Part shown: positions 44,358 through 57,367 of the stretch, in pieces
Layout: each line of letters begins with the position of its first letter
Numbering within the stretch: the first letter of the stretch is position 1
Assembly: GCA_024516155.1 (NCBI GenBank)
Contig: JAJJXM010000002.1
Coordinates: forward strand, 620,001-684,000
DNA: 64,000 bases
Reading direction: 5' to 3'
DNA from: Pyronema omphalodes
Lineage: Eukaryota > Ascomycota > Pezizomycetes > Pezizales > Pyronemataceae
Translations under genes and position numbers: made by a program
The notes under the pieces: generated by a model
Told to the model about the DNA's origin: nothing
The model's input: the letters and a program-made list of their open reading frames with translations, nothing else
Databases searched by the model: none

Positions 44358-47231
44358 TTACTCCACGGCGACTTCTTTGCCCTTTCCTTTATCCTTCTCC
44401 TTGTCTTTCTTGCTTCTACCCATGAAAGTTGCAGCTCTTGTCAAAGCCTTCATTCTAGCAGCACCCTTAAGCTTAGCAGGTGAATCCTCAGTTGTGGTTC
44501 CGGTTGCAGCAGCAGTAGTCTTTTCAGTCAAAGATGCTGCGGATCCCGTGCTTACAGCAGAGCTGCTGACACTTCTGCCGTGTGCTCCTCCGAGTCCGAA
44601 GGTTGGTGCTTTCTTCATCGCGTTCAAGAACTTGGGTCTTTCACTTGGACCAGCTTCGTCACTTGCTACAGCTGGGGTAACGGGAGTAGCAGGTGTCGTA
44701 GGAGTAGCAGGTTCGATGGGAGTAGCGACCGCAGAAGTAGACTCGGCAGCAGGCTCAGCGGAGGTGTCGATAACAAACTCGCCCTTGTCATTAAGCTTCG
44801 GGCGTCTTCCGCCGAGCCAGGACTTGGTTCGGGATTTTCTGTCATTTCCCTCGCCATTTGAGCTGCTGCCAAAGCCACGGAACGTGGGACGACGCCTGGG
44901 AATACCGGAGGGGCTGCCTTCGGTGACGGCAGGGAGAGATTCACCGGGGGTTGTTGGGCGGTCTTTGTCTTTGTAGGAAGAAGCAATACTGAGGAGGGAA
45001 CGACGCTTAGTGAGATCGGGACGGGGAATGGATGAGGGAGTTTCGGCATTGGCGGATTCGCTGGCACGAGGAGTGGCGGGCTCTTTCGAGTCCTTCTCTT
45101 TCTTCTCAGACTTCTCCTTCTCCTTCTCCTTCTTATCCTTCTCGGTAAGCTTTTTGGTCAAACCAAACATGGACATGCGGGATTTCGGTCGCTCTCTCTC
45201 TTGTAGGGAGGACTGGTCCTCAGTCATAGGGGGAGTGGGGGGAGGGGTAAGTTCTTCAACGGCAACGGCAGGTGCGGTAACAGCGGGGGACTCGGGGTTC
45301 TTCTTGTCCTTCTTTCCGAATTTCGACATAGAGCGGCGGATGGAGTTACGACGGAATGCACCAACGACACGACGTTCGACGCTGTTGGAGTTTTTGTCGT
45401 CGACGGCGGGAGCATCTTCGACTGCTACATCGCGAGAAGCAGGTTTCTCGATGGAGGTGGGGACGGTGTCGGTCTCCTCGGCTTCGATGGACTGAACAGG
45501 AGCAGCGGGAGCAGCAACCTTCTCAGGCTCGACTGCGGGGATAACAACCTCGCCAGCGGCCAAATCGATGCTTGGCTTCTTGTCGGAAGCAAGCTCCTCC
45601 TTCTTCTCCTCCTTGTCGTTCTCCGCCTTCTGCTCTTCTTTCTTCTCCTCCTGCTTACCAGCCTCATTCTCCGGCTCGACTGCGGGAATAGGAACCGAAT
45701 TCTTGCGAAGGGGGGATTTCTCGGGGGCCTGGGGAACGGGGGTTTCGTCACCGGTTTCAGCCAAATCGTTGACGATTTCGGGGAACTGTTCGAGGTTCGA
45801 TCTGCTGTTGGCACGTTCCTGCGACTCGCGCCATGCTCTCTGGATGGTGATAGCTGCATCGATTGCTCGCTGCTCGGTCTCAAATCGAATCATTTCTCTG
45901 ATTTTCTCCTGTGTGGGATTCTTCTCAGCATCGTGATTTCCCTCAAACTCGGAGTCTTGGTTTTTAGCTACCTCGGACATTTCCCGTAACTCTGCGGCCG
46001 ACTTGCTGAGATGCCGATCCATCACGGGCCGACTATCCTCAAGCGGCATGTTCTCAATCTCGGGAACAATTTTTGGCGACACCGGCTCATTCGTTACCAC
46101 GGGTGTTGCCCCGCTCCCTGCCATGCCTAGCTCCGTACCATCGTCAGATTCCCGAGCCTTGCCCTTGTCTCTAGCTCTCTCACCCTCCGGTCGACGATCG
46201 TCGTAGTCCTCCACTCCCTCCTCGACATCCGTGTCCTCGGCCACGATGCTCTCTTCTTCCGAGTCGGTGCCGACATATTCGGAACCAGATGAACTGACAG
46301 ACGCGGCGTAACTGCGTTTTTCCCTTGCGAATCCTGCAGCCAAAGTGACAACGTCGTTAATAACCTCCCGAGTCGAGTCAACGGTGGCAACGGTCATATA
46401 GCTACCTAACGCCCAGACCGAAGCCAAAAATCCGCGGTTCGTCGGTTTGTTCTTGTTCGCACGTTCTCCTCCAATGACGCCATGATCTTGGTGTGGTTGG
46501 TGATGCTCGTTGTTGTTGTCTCCGCTTCTCAATACTACCGTTGTTGGTCTACCGCCCGTCGCCGCCGCCGCCGCCGCATCAGCATGTGAGAACTCCGGAT
46601 GCATGTAGGCCATTAGGCTCTTCCTGGCCTCGCCGGGCGGGTACGATGAGCGGTTGGGGAACGGAGTCTGATCAACGGACGGGGACTGCTTTGAATACAT
46701 TCCCATTAAGGATTCATTTGAAGCGTACGACGAAGTCATGGGAGCTGAAACGAGAGCCTGAGGCGGCGGAATGGCCGCGGCGGCGGCACACTCGTTGCGT
46801 CGACGACTCGCGAAGAAGGCGTCGAGCATATTGTCGCGTAATGCTCGTGTTGTTTGTGTTGAGGTTGGAGAGACGACAAGTCGTGATATCTCAGGAGCAA
46901 CAACACCGTTGGAAGGGGAGATAGGCAGTATTTCACGGGCATACACCCGTGCTATAGGTATAGCTTGGAGATAGCAGGCTAGATTTTCTGGCAGGGCTTG
47001 AACTGTTTTGGAGGAGGAGGGGGTGGGAGGCCTTTTGGGGCTGCTTGCTTGGATGTGCGTGATGTTGCGGATGTAACTGGGTTTCTTTTCTTTCTGGCTG
47101 CTGGGGTTGCTGCGCTGCGCTTGCTCGCTCGCTCGCTCGCTGCGGGCGGTGGTCTCAAACCCTTTCCTTCTCTGGGTTGCTGCAGGCAGTAGTGGTGGTC
47201 TCAAATCCACAAAGTGTGGGCCGACGACCAA
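44358..47231 (-). CDS. Large disordered protein with IQ-like motif, function unknown
   Basis: This intronless ORF has 957 codons from the first ATG. The first 134 residues are Ser/Pro/Arg-rich and unconvincing. Met135 (MLDAFFASRRRNE, start at 46829) or Met165 (MTSSYASNESLMG) are plausible true starts, giving about 823 or 793 residues. Residues 267-310 (GFLASVWALGSYMTVATVDSTREVINDVV) form the only hydrophobic, folded-looking part. Acidic runs follow at 320-345. An IQ-like motif, AAITIQRAWRESQERA (459-474), suggests calmodulin or light-chain binding. The rest is Lys/Glu-rich with several Ser/Arg sites (RRNSIRRSMS, TKRRSLLSIASS), ending KDKEKDKGKGKEVAVE. Composition and motif order are steady over 2.4 kb, supporting a real gene. 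I recognise no named family. The charged tail and basic Ser clusters would suit a cortical or cytoskeletal scaffold, but that is speculation. Confidence 0.75.
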   Translation of the reverse strand: MVVGPHFVDLRPPLLPAATQRRKGFETTARSERASEQAQRSNPSSQKEKKPSYIRNITHIQASSPKRPPTPSSSKTVQALPENLACYLQAIPIARVYAREILPISPSNGVVAPEISRLVVSPTSTQTTRALRDNMLDAFFASRRRNECAAAAAIPPPQALVSAPMTSSYASNESLMGMYSKQSPSVDQTPFPNRSSYPPGEARKSLMAYMHPEFSHADAAAAAATGGRPTTVVLRSGDNNNEHHQPHQDHGVIGGERANKNKPTNRGFLASVWALGSYMTVATVDSTREVINDVVTLAAGFAREKRSYAASVSSSGSEYVGTDSEEESIVAEDTDVEEGVEDYDDRRPEGERARDKGKARESDDGTELGMAGSGATPVVTNEPVSPKIVPEIENMPLEDSRPVMDRHLSKSAAELREMSEVAKNQDSEFEGNHDAEKNPTQEKIREMIRFETEQRAIDAAITIQRAWRESQERANSRSNLEQFPEIVNDLAETGDETPVPQAPEKSPLRKNSVPIPAVEPENEAGKQEEKKEEQKAENDKEEKKEELASDKKPSIDLAAGEVVIPAVEPEKVAAPAAPVQSIEAEETDTVPTSIEKPASRDVAVEDAPAVDDKNSNSVERRVVGAFRRNSIRRSMSKFGKKDKKNPESPAVTAPAVAVEELTPPPTPPMTEDQSSLQERERPKSRMSMFGLTKKLTEKDKKEKEKEKSEKKEKDSKEPATPRASESANAETPSSIPRPDLTKRRSLLSIASSYKDKDRPTTPGESLPAVTEGSPSGIPRRRPTFRGFGSSSNGEGNDRKSRTKSWLGGRRPKLNDKGEFVIDTSAEPAAESTSAVATPIEPATPTTPATPVTPAVASDEAGPSERPKFLNAMKKAPTFGLGGAHGRSVSSSAVSTGSAASLTEKTTAAATGTTTEDSPAKLKGAARMKALTRAATFMGRSKKDKEKDKGKGKEVAVE

Positions 47232-50200
47232 CTAGTCCGGGCGCAAAAAGCACGGAAAAAAACCGAAAATGCGAGCGATGGCCTTCTTGGGCAAGGCTGG
47301 GAGAGAGGAAGAGCTTCGTGACCGTTGATGATGGGACTTAGGGGGGTGATGGCTGCTGCACTTGTGCTCATGTGTGCTTTGGGGCAACATTTGCTATCCC
47401 CGTTTTATGGGTAGCATTTAATAGCTGAGACTAGGATCTACGACCACCTTCATCGTGTCGACGTGGTTGGTGAAGTGTGAAGGATGGATGGATGGGTGGA
47501 TGGATGGATGTTGGAGAGTGTGAATTGTTCGGTACATGATGCGTGTGCACACGTCGCTTGGAGTTACAGTAGAGCTCGATATGTATGTGTAATCCAAGAG
47601 ATGAGACGGTGGCAATATGAATTGTGAAGGAAGAACATCATTGGAAGGGATTAAAGCATGGAGTTATTGGAAATGGGATTGAAATTGGGTGATTGAAATT
47701 CATGGATTGGTGAGTGATAGACTGGTGAATGCGAGTGAGAAGCTTGACTGGTGGATGGATGGATGGAATCTGGATGAATGTGGCTTTCTGTGCTTCAAGA
47801 TTCGTGGGCTCTAACATCCTCTGGATCTCTCCAGGCTTCCTTCCTGGTCTTCTCTGCAAAGGGTTGCGTGCACCGTTGCTTCTCCGTTGCTGCAAGAGAC
47901 TCGTCACTCCAGTCATAAAATCCCAATCCTATCCAATCACAAGCCCCCATTCACATGCCGGATTCCCTTCTGTGCCCAAGCTAAAGTGCGTGCGCTCTGC
48001 AAGCACAGATCTGCTAGACGTGACTGGCTGTGTGGACATTCCTAAAAGATTCTCGGCCACCGTTGCACGGAAGGTTTCAACGACAGCCACATCATCCAGG
48101 AGAAAGGGTAGGGTAGGGTGTGTTTCAATTAATTTTGCACAATCTTTTGAAGAGAAGAAAATTCCAGACAAAACAAAAAGCAACTGAAGATAGCAGTTTC
48201 ATACGTACAGTAGGGTTTTCAAAGGGACCGTCAAGCATCATGGATGATGATAGTGGTGGGTGGGGGCGTTATAAGCACCATCCATACCAGGACCCGTTGG
48301 CTACTAAATATGGGTACATATCACTCTATCTAAGAACTCCCCTATCACCCATGCATCGAATTCCTCCGTAATTGACACCGCATCGTGCCAATGCAACGAT
48401 GTTTGGCCCATACACGGCGGGCTCACAAGAGTCCACGACCTCCGATGATGAAGATCATCGTCATAGCTGCAAAGCAGAGCGAGATAGGCGTTCAGCGGGA
48501 GACCCTGACCCTGCTAGGTAAACCAAAGGGGTTCTAGAGGAAGAGGATCATTCCTCTCTAGTTACGCTGACCTACCCACTTATCGGTACCTTCGGATCAC
48601 AGAGGAGCACTATGCACTGTACAGAGTCGTACTATATACCCGCACCAAGGCCGCACGTGGGTTAGGTATGTTTTTTATGGAGCGGGCTGCTAAGGTATGT
48701 AGCTAAAGAAACGGGGATAAAACAGTTGGCTAAACAAGGACAGCACCGAGACTTATCCATCCATAAGACCACCGCTAAAACGGGAGTTTATCTATATGTA
48801 ACCCTTATGTATATCGGTCCTTACATGCCATAGAGCCACCACCAGCATCATATGGCGACGGCGCTATATGGCAGCCATCACCGAGACCTAGCACCCGCTA
48901 AACGGAAGTTTATTCAGCCATCACCGAGACCCCATCCACCGCTAAATAAACCTCCTCCGGCTAGCTAGCTGCTAGCTAGCTAAGCACAGCACCATCCATA
49001 GACGAATCCCCCATCTCGCCTGCCAGCCCGCCCGCCTACCTGCCTGCCTTGCCTGCCTTCTTGCCTGCTCGTTGAAAAAGAAAGAAAGAAAGAAAGATTC
49101 CTGTCTTATCTGTATCTCTGCAGAAGGCAACCTGCAGAAAGCTGCAGCTGTCACAGACCAGACACAACAAAATCAAAAAATAAAATAAAATCCATATGTA
49201 CCTACCGAACCTGGGAGAAAAGATTACAGTCGGAGTAATAAAAAGCACCTTACATACAATTAAAATTGAAGGCTTAGCTAACATAAAAGCAAGCGGGACG
49301 AATGATGAGTGGCTGGAAGTACATAGTCTCGGCGCGGCACCTGGGGGGAGAAGGAGTCAAGTCAGGTCAAGTCTGGCTTCATGTACTCTACTGTATGTAT
49401 AGCTACAGCATACATAAAGGCGCCATACTTTTACGCCTGCAAGTGAGTGGGAAAAATGCAGAAACTGTCCGTATCAGCTGCACGTAAAGAGAAAAAAAAC
49501 GGGCAAAAAAACGATAAGAAAACCGCGGCGCGAGGTAGTATAAGCGGGTACATAGACCGGGAGGTGGTCCAGAGGCATCCAACGGGGATATGATATGAAG
49601 CATAACGACGAATCATGGGCTTCGAACGCATAGAAACCAAACCGACCGTTTTTCTAGGGCGAACGAGAGAGCGGCATGATCTGATGCCCGATGCAAAAAT
49701 TGTTCTTACCATACAACGGCGGCGGCTCATATATCGTCATAGGTCGGAGTTTAGATACGAAAGAGACCAAGACGAGGCTTTGAAGTCAAGGCCAGTAGGG
49801 GTAGTGAAGATAGGTCAGACGAAAGAACTCCCCTTCCCTCCCTGCCTGCCTGGCGAACAAAAAAACACGACGGCTCTTATAACTTACCTAATGCAAGGAG
49901 GGGAAAATGGCCCAAAACCGAATGGTTCGAAAAATTGGGCACGGACATCACATCACATCACGACACCCGCTAGCTAGACTGTATGTAGTCATCAGACTAA
50001 AGAGCAGGTCCACTTTGCCTTTCCCCGCCTTCTCATACATACATACATACATACAGGCACCTACATACATAGATCAAACTGAACATCATGAAATGGGATG
50101 CGCTGACAAAACGGATAACTGACGATCCCACGCACCGAAGCACCGAAGCAGTAGAAGTCTACATATGTAGCATGGTATACTTTGTTGAGAAATTGTCGTT

Positions 50201-53200
50201 TGCAGCTTCCACGCGGCATGCATCTAGAGATAAATCAAGATACATAGAGTTTTTCGATAAATTACATTTTCTGATCACGATGGAACTCGAATTTGACATG
50301 TCTACATACAAAGAGCTCTGTATATGTGTTAACCGCTACCAAACCAAAATTGAGCTTGTTATCTGTCGCCTCGCTAAAATTACCCAAACATTTAATCCCA
50401 GCTGGATGGATGTTTATGATAACCCTTGCTTGCGACCCCCCCCCCCCCCCACCCCTCGCCTCCTTCGCCTTGAGGAAGTCCGGCACACAAGCTCGCTCGC
50501 TCGGTAGCGAGGCCGCACGCCGTAGCTTAACGCAACGCAGGATTTCAGATTTACGGTGCCGAAAAGATACATGTACATAAAAAAAAATGACGAGGCTGAG
50601 ATGAAGATGAATCGTTCATAATATGCAGAGGGTGGTGTTTGTAACTGGTTGGTATACAGTTAACTCATAACTTGATGCCGTATGCACTGAAGTAACTATT
50701 ACTATGTATGTATGTACTGCTTGATGCTGTAATCGGCTTGGCTTAATCATTACTTCTCGTGGCTATGTACATACATATGCTATCTAAAACTGGCTGGTGT
50801 TAAACCAAACCATAAACTGCTTTACCTGTCATACAGGCACCTATTGCTTGCTTGTTGCTACCGCACGTGCAGCCGTGCAGATTCTCCTCGGTTAGGGTGC
50901 GCGAAAGCTGCATTTTCTTATTCAGGGTCCAGCGTCTCCACACCAATGAAACGAACGCCTGGGAATCGATGGGCCGATTGAGTGGCAACGGTCATCGTCA
51001 TTCAGGAGGAGTTTTAAAACACCTAAGAACCCAAGAGGCGCCGGGTTACGGGTGGTACATAAGGGGGAGGGAGGGGGGGAAGGGGAGGGGCGACCAGACC
51101 ATGTAAATACTGTATCAGATACAGAACTATTCGAGATCTGTGTATGCAACATTGCAACCACACATATGGTGCCTGTAGGAAAGCAAAACCAAACCCAAAA
51201 AATAAAAATAAAAAAAAACTTCTTCGGCATGAACCATAATAGTTTATGTCCATGATACAAGAGAACCAGTGGGGGAGGGTGATTTCTACATAGCTTAGCT
51301 TAGCTTAGCTTTACCTACCATAGCTACTGCATAGCTTGCTGCTTGCTGCTTGAAAAAATCCAACTGTTTTTTTTTTCGTCTTTTCTCAGCCAACCAAAGC
51401 AATCTGCAATTTCACTGTGCCTGTATGTATGTACATATCCCTGGAAATTTCCGTGCCCGTATATGTAGCATATCTTATCATACCGGACCATTGATCTCCT
51501 TAAAATGCAAAATTGAAGTAATGCTACGTAGACATGTTACATGTAGATACCGAGGCGATAAAAAAAAGTTGCCTCGCGGTTATAGTGGCTATGGTATGGA
51601 CTGCTATTACAACTACAACTCCATATCCGCCATCCGACGGAGTACAGTCGTATGGGCGCTGCCTGATACCGTACTCGTGCACATAACCGCCAGGAGGGAA
51701 GGAAAGGAGGGGTAAAGTAAAGCAAAGCAAAGCAAAGCAAAGCAACACTGCAAAAACAGGAGTACAGTGACTAGAGGATGGATGATAGCGCCATACATAA
51801 GTAAGGGAGTTTACAGCACCATACGCAAGATGATGCATGGTCACCCACCACCACCGAGCTCCTGTTCATATGTATGCTGCACCAAAGCTAAGGGTCTTTT
51901 TTTTTAAGTTTCACGTTGCGTTGCGGAGAGGCCTGTGGTTTGTGGTTTTAAGAGCACGGACGAAAACTTCGGTTAGAAACGGGATGAGTTATGACGAATA
52001 GCTTGGATAGAGATCATAGCTGGGTAGTACCTGGTAGGTAGCTAGTAGCTACCCTTATGTAAAAAACTCATATCGTGAGCTTAGAAGCTTAGAAGCTTAC
52101 TTCTTACTTAAACCTCCACCGGTCGGTCGGTCGGTCGAAGCTCTCAGCTCAGCTGGTAACGTTCTAACATATGGCCCTGAACTTGTTTACCGTACTGTGC
52201 TTCACTTTTACCTTTACCTTCACCTTCACCTCCACTTTCGCCGGGGCACCCTCGGAAATCCCTGCATTTCGTATATGTAGGACACAAACTTATTTCACTT
52301 TAAACCTTCCTGATGACATAGACATGCAGTCTGTTTAAGCTCCTACTCTGTTCTGATTAGGAAAAAAATGTGTTATGGTGATATGGGTTTACTAACTAAC
52401 CCCTTAAGGAGTTAGGTTAACCATCCCCCGTCATTCTCCGATTCGCTATATTTAACACCGGGTTGTAACCCATGACAGAAGCCTCAAAAGCAAGGGATGG
52501 AATTGGTTTTTTTTTTGAACGAAGCGGGGTTGTTTACGGTTTACCTACGTTTAACTACAGGCTACATACATACCTTACATACCATGACCCTTGATCTGCC
52601 TGGTTATTTTTTTGCCTTCTTATCCACCATATGGGAAGCTCACTCACCCACCTCCCTCCATATATCCCTTTTGGATTATTTGCGGGGACATGAAAATAAG
52701 CGAGAGGAAGGTGCCTCCAAAAAAATAATAATACATACGCCCCCAGACGCAGAATTAATTTCATGCTCCCCAGATTTGGCGAGCCGAGTCGAAGTACGTA
52801 CGGACAACGGAAAACCCCACGTAAAGGCTACCTACATACATACAGATACACCCAGACAAGATAGATAGACAGACCTCTTCATCAGATTTCCGAGATGAAG
52901 CTTTACGAAGCGAGAAGTGTAAGAAAGCTGGGCTTGCTTCCGAGGAGACTAAACTAAAACCATGTTATCTATTTATCTGACGAGCAAAAAGTCATGCAGA
53001 CATGCAAGCAGGCAAATGCCTAGGTAAAAAAATATCCTCGTCCGATATCGTGATGTTGCTGCAGACGCACCGACCGCTAACGGTCCGCTTACTCCGCGTA
53101 GTGACGCTCCGATACACCCGACTGGTAGGCGTGTTGTGATGGATGGTTCGGTATGTAAGATGGATCATCTTAGGTGAAGAAATTTGAGCAGGATTTAATA

Positions 53201-55123
53201 AGTTATATATACCGGTGATAATATCTATCTACAAGCGAGCATGTCGATATCCATAGATAAATTTCTCATTCCTCGAGATTCTCCATCAATCCAGGGACGA
53301 CAGGAAAAAATCAGAGACATGCAGAGAAGATCTTGAGCGGCAGCAGCTTCATCATCATCCGTTGGCTGCCCCATAGCATTGCTTATGCTTATGCACCACT
53401 ACACCTTGGTGGATCTTGGAACCATTCGGACCATCGGCATCGCACCGGGGTAACTGTAGGTTACAAATCGCTTTCTCGTAGCGGCCGATATATCTAAATA
53501 CACTGACAAACTGACAAAACCGACAACTGTTATTCCGTATATCTGATTGCATATGTCTCAAAGCCATCCCGATATTTAAACCATGGTTCATGCAACCCCG
53601 GAGAATCTATGTACTTAGATCCCTTACCCCTAATAATCCGTAATCCGGAATTACGGTAATCGAACCCGAAAAAAAGAAGATGTATCTTGAAATCTGGTGA
53701 AACAAATCTACAAGAGAAGATCTCATAAACTACGATCCACAATCCCAATCTTCAGGAAAGAAACACATGGACCAACCATCTTCTGTACCTGTCAACCAAA
53801 CTGCGGGGTTATGTCGATCCCAAGGTGGGGAGAACTTGATCTTGTAAAATCTTGCACCATATCACACGGGCTGACCATTCAGCAAGGCAAGGCAAGGCGG
53901 AACTTCACTTTTTTCACTTCACTTTCCTCATTTACTAATTTCCTCGTTTACTGGTGTACATAACACATCCATCCCGTGACACAATATTTAGCCCTAAAAT
54001 CCAAACTGAATTGAATCTAACAAGACAAGACGAGATGAGATGGATGACTTAGTACTTAACGCCCTTACTTACGTTGGTTATCATGATACGTGTTGATCCG
54101 ATCATCTCGGACATATGATGCTATGTACATACATAGGAATCCGGAATTGCTGCGGCGCATGACTTGAACTTAGACTTGGACTTACTTAGCCGGTTCTCTT
54201 AGTTTTCTTAGTTCACCTACATAGTTACCTAGTTCACCCCGGAGCCACTATAGTCTACTTAGCTACAGAACTAACTACCTAAATAGCTACCGGATCACAT
54301 ATATGTGCTGAGCTATGTACATCGGAGTATCACGGGGATTTACGGGCCGGCTTTGAATGCACGCCTTAACTTCGGCTTTTGTCAATCCTCTTCTTTTTTT
54401 TTCTTCCGGATTTCGGATGATGAAGAAGATTTCTGATGACTGATTTCAAATATCGGATGTTGATCATGCTGGAAACTGGGGATTGATCTTATACACAGTT
54501 AGTAGCTTATGTAGTTATGTAGTTGTGAAGCCTGGTAAAGTAAAACCGGCCGATTGAAAGTATTCCCGATAACGAAGGAGGCCGGGTAATCTGTACACCT
54601 GTGTGCTCGCGAAAGGGTACAGAGGTGGGAATATTCTTTTTCAATTTGGCTTTTTGGCTTTTTTGACAGGTTTGGCGGGTAAGGGAACGAGATGTTTGGT
54701 TGATGGGTTGGTTATGTCTTGGTGGGCAAGGTATTTTTTGGTAGACGAAATGGAGAAATGAGTGATATTTCATGCGTAAATGTTAAGGAGGATAAGAGTG
54801 ATATAATATGAGGAATGACTGTGGGCTGTGTGGATATTACGACTCACATAGTCTACAACATCAAATTTCAGACATAGGATTTATGGTATACAACTACTAA
54901 AAGTATGATATGTGAATCTTTAGGGGCTGTTGTGGGAACAAAACGTAACACTTATTATGCTGAACATGTGTGGCTTGTCATGATGGTTTTATCGTTCTCA
55001 ACGTAGTCAGCTTTTTTTGTAAAGAAATAACAGCCCGACTGTACACCTTTAATATTACAAAGATTAAATTCCTTTCCTTTCGAAAACATCTATTTTCTCC
55101 AATCATCTGTCCAATCCACCTCA
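47232..55123. other. 7.9-kb gene-free region with simple repeats
   Basis: No ORF shows a recognisable protein. Repeats include GGAT runs (47480-47512 and about 47752-47768), CCTGC runs (49018-49065), GAAA near 49078-49096, CATA (50036-50056), a C14 run near 50438, TAGCT (51293-51312), AAAGC (51713-51745), CTTTAC/CTTCAC (52203-52240) and AAGGC near 53884. Many TACATAC words occur. No tRNA or 5S gene was noticed. Confidence 0.55.
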
Positions 55124-55967
55124 TCATCTCCGTCGTTCACAATCCTTCTGAAAAAGTTCCTGTGCATAAAGAGCATAGGAATCCGCATTATCCAGCGCCT
55201 TATCCTCCTCTAACAACACACTATCTTCATATCCTTTCGCATAATCCTTTGTATTGAACAATACATGCGTAAGCTCATGTAGAATCACCGACAACTGTAC
55301 AGTCCAAGATATTAGCTTCCATTATTCTCACCACAAATAAAAAGGAGAAAAAAAAAACAGATAAACCTACCCGATCCATACCATGACACACATCATTTCC
55401 CAACGGCAGCTTGAAGAACCCATCACAACTCCTAACAACCATCCCCCGGTTGATATCAAAATCAATATACTTTCCCTCCCTACACATCCCATCATCAAAA
55501 TCTTCAGACTCTACTGACCCTCCACAGAAATATGTAACCGCCCCAGCACCCCCTGCGCCCAAAGCTACTGCAAGTTCATGGAACCTCCCGGCGACAAAGA
55601 CTCTTTCATCCGGTAGTGTGGTTTTGAAGTATCGTTGGAAGATCTCCGGGTTACCGTGGATGGATGAGACGGATACTAGGTGTGCTCTGTGGGCGGCGGT
55701 TTGGAGGGCTGTTTCGAGGAGCGATTTGTGTGCTGGGGTGCAGAGGGTTGTTCTGGGGTTGTTTTTAGGCTTGGGGGATCCGGTGGGGGAGACGATGTTG
55801 TTGGGGGTTCGGATTTTCGATGCTTGGAGGTTGTGGTTTGTGATAGCGGTGCTTTGGAGTGAGGATAGAGAACCTGCGATTCCAGGGGATATTTGGCGGA
55901 GGGGAGAAGAGAAGGCGAGGGGGGCAAGACCAATGAAAGCCGGTAGAATGAAGTTAGAAATAAGCAT
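55124..55967 (-). CDS. Secreted deuterolysin-type (M35) metalloprotease, 2 exons
   Basis: Exon 1 is 55967-55371 (199 codons) and exon 2 is 55294-55124, with a 76-bp intron (GTAGGT..GTACAG), phase 0; the product has 255 residues. The splice is essential because it brings in the zinc motif HELTH (205-209), followed by NTKDY whose Asp216 fits the third ligand of M35 aspzincins (family GTxDxxYG). Residues 1-20 (MLISNFILPAFIGLAPLAFS) are a signal peptide. C76, C153, C165, C185 and C192 and the late C252 could form disulfides. Typical deuterolysins have about 350 residues with a long propeptide. Here the prosegment is only some 50 residues, so this is a compact member. The role would be extracellular protein digestion at acid to neutral pH. 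No protease neighbour is present. Confidence 0.87.
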
Positions 55968-56095
55968 GGTTATAATTTTGATAAAGTCCGACGAAAGATG
56001 TCAGATGTTGTTGATAGAGAATATTGTGAGACGGTTCCAGGATTCCACAGGATGTTGTATGTCGATGTAATGAAGTAAAGAGTGTTAAAGCCAGG

Positions 56096-56102
56096 TTTTA
56101 TA
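56096..56102 (-). promoter_or_regulatory. TATA-box candidate for the M35 protease gene
   Basis: TATAAAA on the minus strand lies about 130 nt upstream of the start codon, a reasonable distance for a fungal TATA element with a leader of about 100 nt. Confidence 0.35.
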
Positions 56103-56840
56103 GTAGTTCTGAAAGCGTCGGAAAGCAGCATGAATTGAACCTTCTATGGAATTGAGTTCTAGATTCTATTGAGGCTTGGTTTGTGAGGGTGATTGTTTAT
56201 GAACCCGGCGGGGGTCATTACGGTCTACAGTGATCCATTGAAGGCAGAATCATCGGATGTCACCCAGCTTGGGTTATCGTTTGAGGTTCATGAGTTATTG
56301 GGAGGCAGGAAATGGGGTTACCTCATTGGGTGGTCTTGACCACCAGGGTAGGATACCAGGTTTCTTTTGTCCCGCATATGCCTTGAAGGTCTCGAACGAA
56401 GTATGATTCAAATTAGATAAAATCAAATCAAATCAATAGACGTTTATGAAGATGTGTTGCATGGGTTATCTTAAGCCCACCGTCGGTGAACAAAGTTAAT
56501 GGATGGTAAATGATTGCTGCAGCCTGTTTGCAAAATACTCAGGGGGCTATCAGGTTTCTATTAGCGGAATTAAATTGAGTATAACACGGCCCACGAGTGC
56601 AAGCAAAACCAAGTTTCAGTGGTTGAATAAATTCAACTCAACCATCCACAACATGGGTCATAGATTTCAAACAGGGAGAAAAGTAATGGGCCATTTCCCT
56701 TGAAGCGTGATTATCTTTCAAGATGACCTGGCATGGCGTTATAAAGAAGCACCTTCCCCCCGTCACTTCCACCGTTATAATTGCGAGCATCAGTTCGTCA
56801 ACTGATCATTGAAGCCTTCCTTCGGGACCATCGATACCGT

Positions 56841-57367
56841 TCATTTTCATTTTCATTTTCATTTTCATTTTCATTTTCATTTTCATTTTCATTTTCATTT
56901 TCATTTTCATTTTCATTTTCATTTTCATTTTCATTTTCATTTTCATTTTCATTTTCATTTTCATTTTCATTTTCATTTTCATTTTCATTTTCATTTTCAT
57001 TTTCATTTTCATTTTCATTTTCATTTTCATTTTCATTTTCATTTTCATTTTCATTTTCATTTTCATTTTCATTTTCATTTTCATTTTCATTTCATTTTCA
57101 TTTTCATTTTCATTTTCATTTTCATTTTCATTTTCATTTTCATTTTCATTTTCATTTTCATTTTCATTTTCATTTTCATTTTCATTTTCATTTTCATTTT
57201 CATTTTCATTTTCATTTTCATTTTCATTTTCATTTTCATTTTCATTTTCATTTTCATTTTCATTTTCATTTTCATTTTCATTTTCATTTTCATTTTCATT
57301 TTCATTTTCATTTTCATTTTCATTTTCATTTTCATTTTCATTTTCATTTTCATTTTCATTTTCATTT
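56841..57367. repeat. TTTTCA hexanucleotide array, about 88 copies
   Basis: This 527-bp run of the hexamer is pure except for one missing T at about 57090, which shifts the phase. Plus-strand frames read Ser-Phe, His-Phe or Ile-Phe repeats and switch at the deletion. Minus-strand frames read Asn-Glu or Lys-Met. These ORFs are artefacts of the repeat. Confidence 0.97.

Noticed and set aside
44257..45936. Plus-strand ORFs up to 239 codons
   Set aside because: They are antisense shadows of the large minus-strand ORF at 44358-47231.
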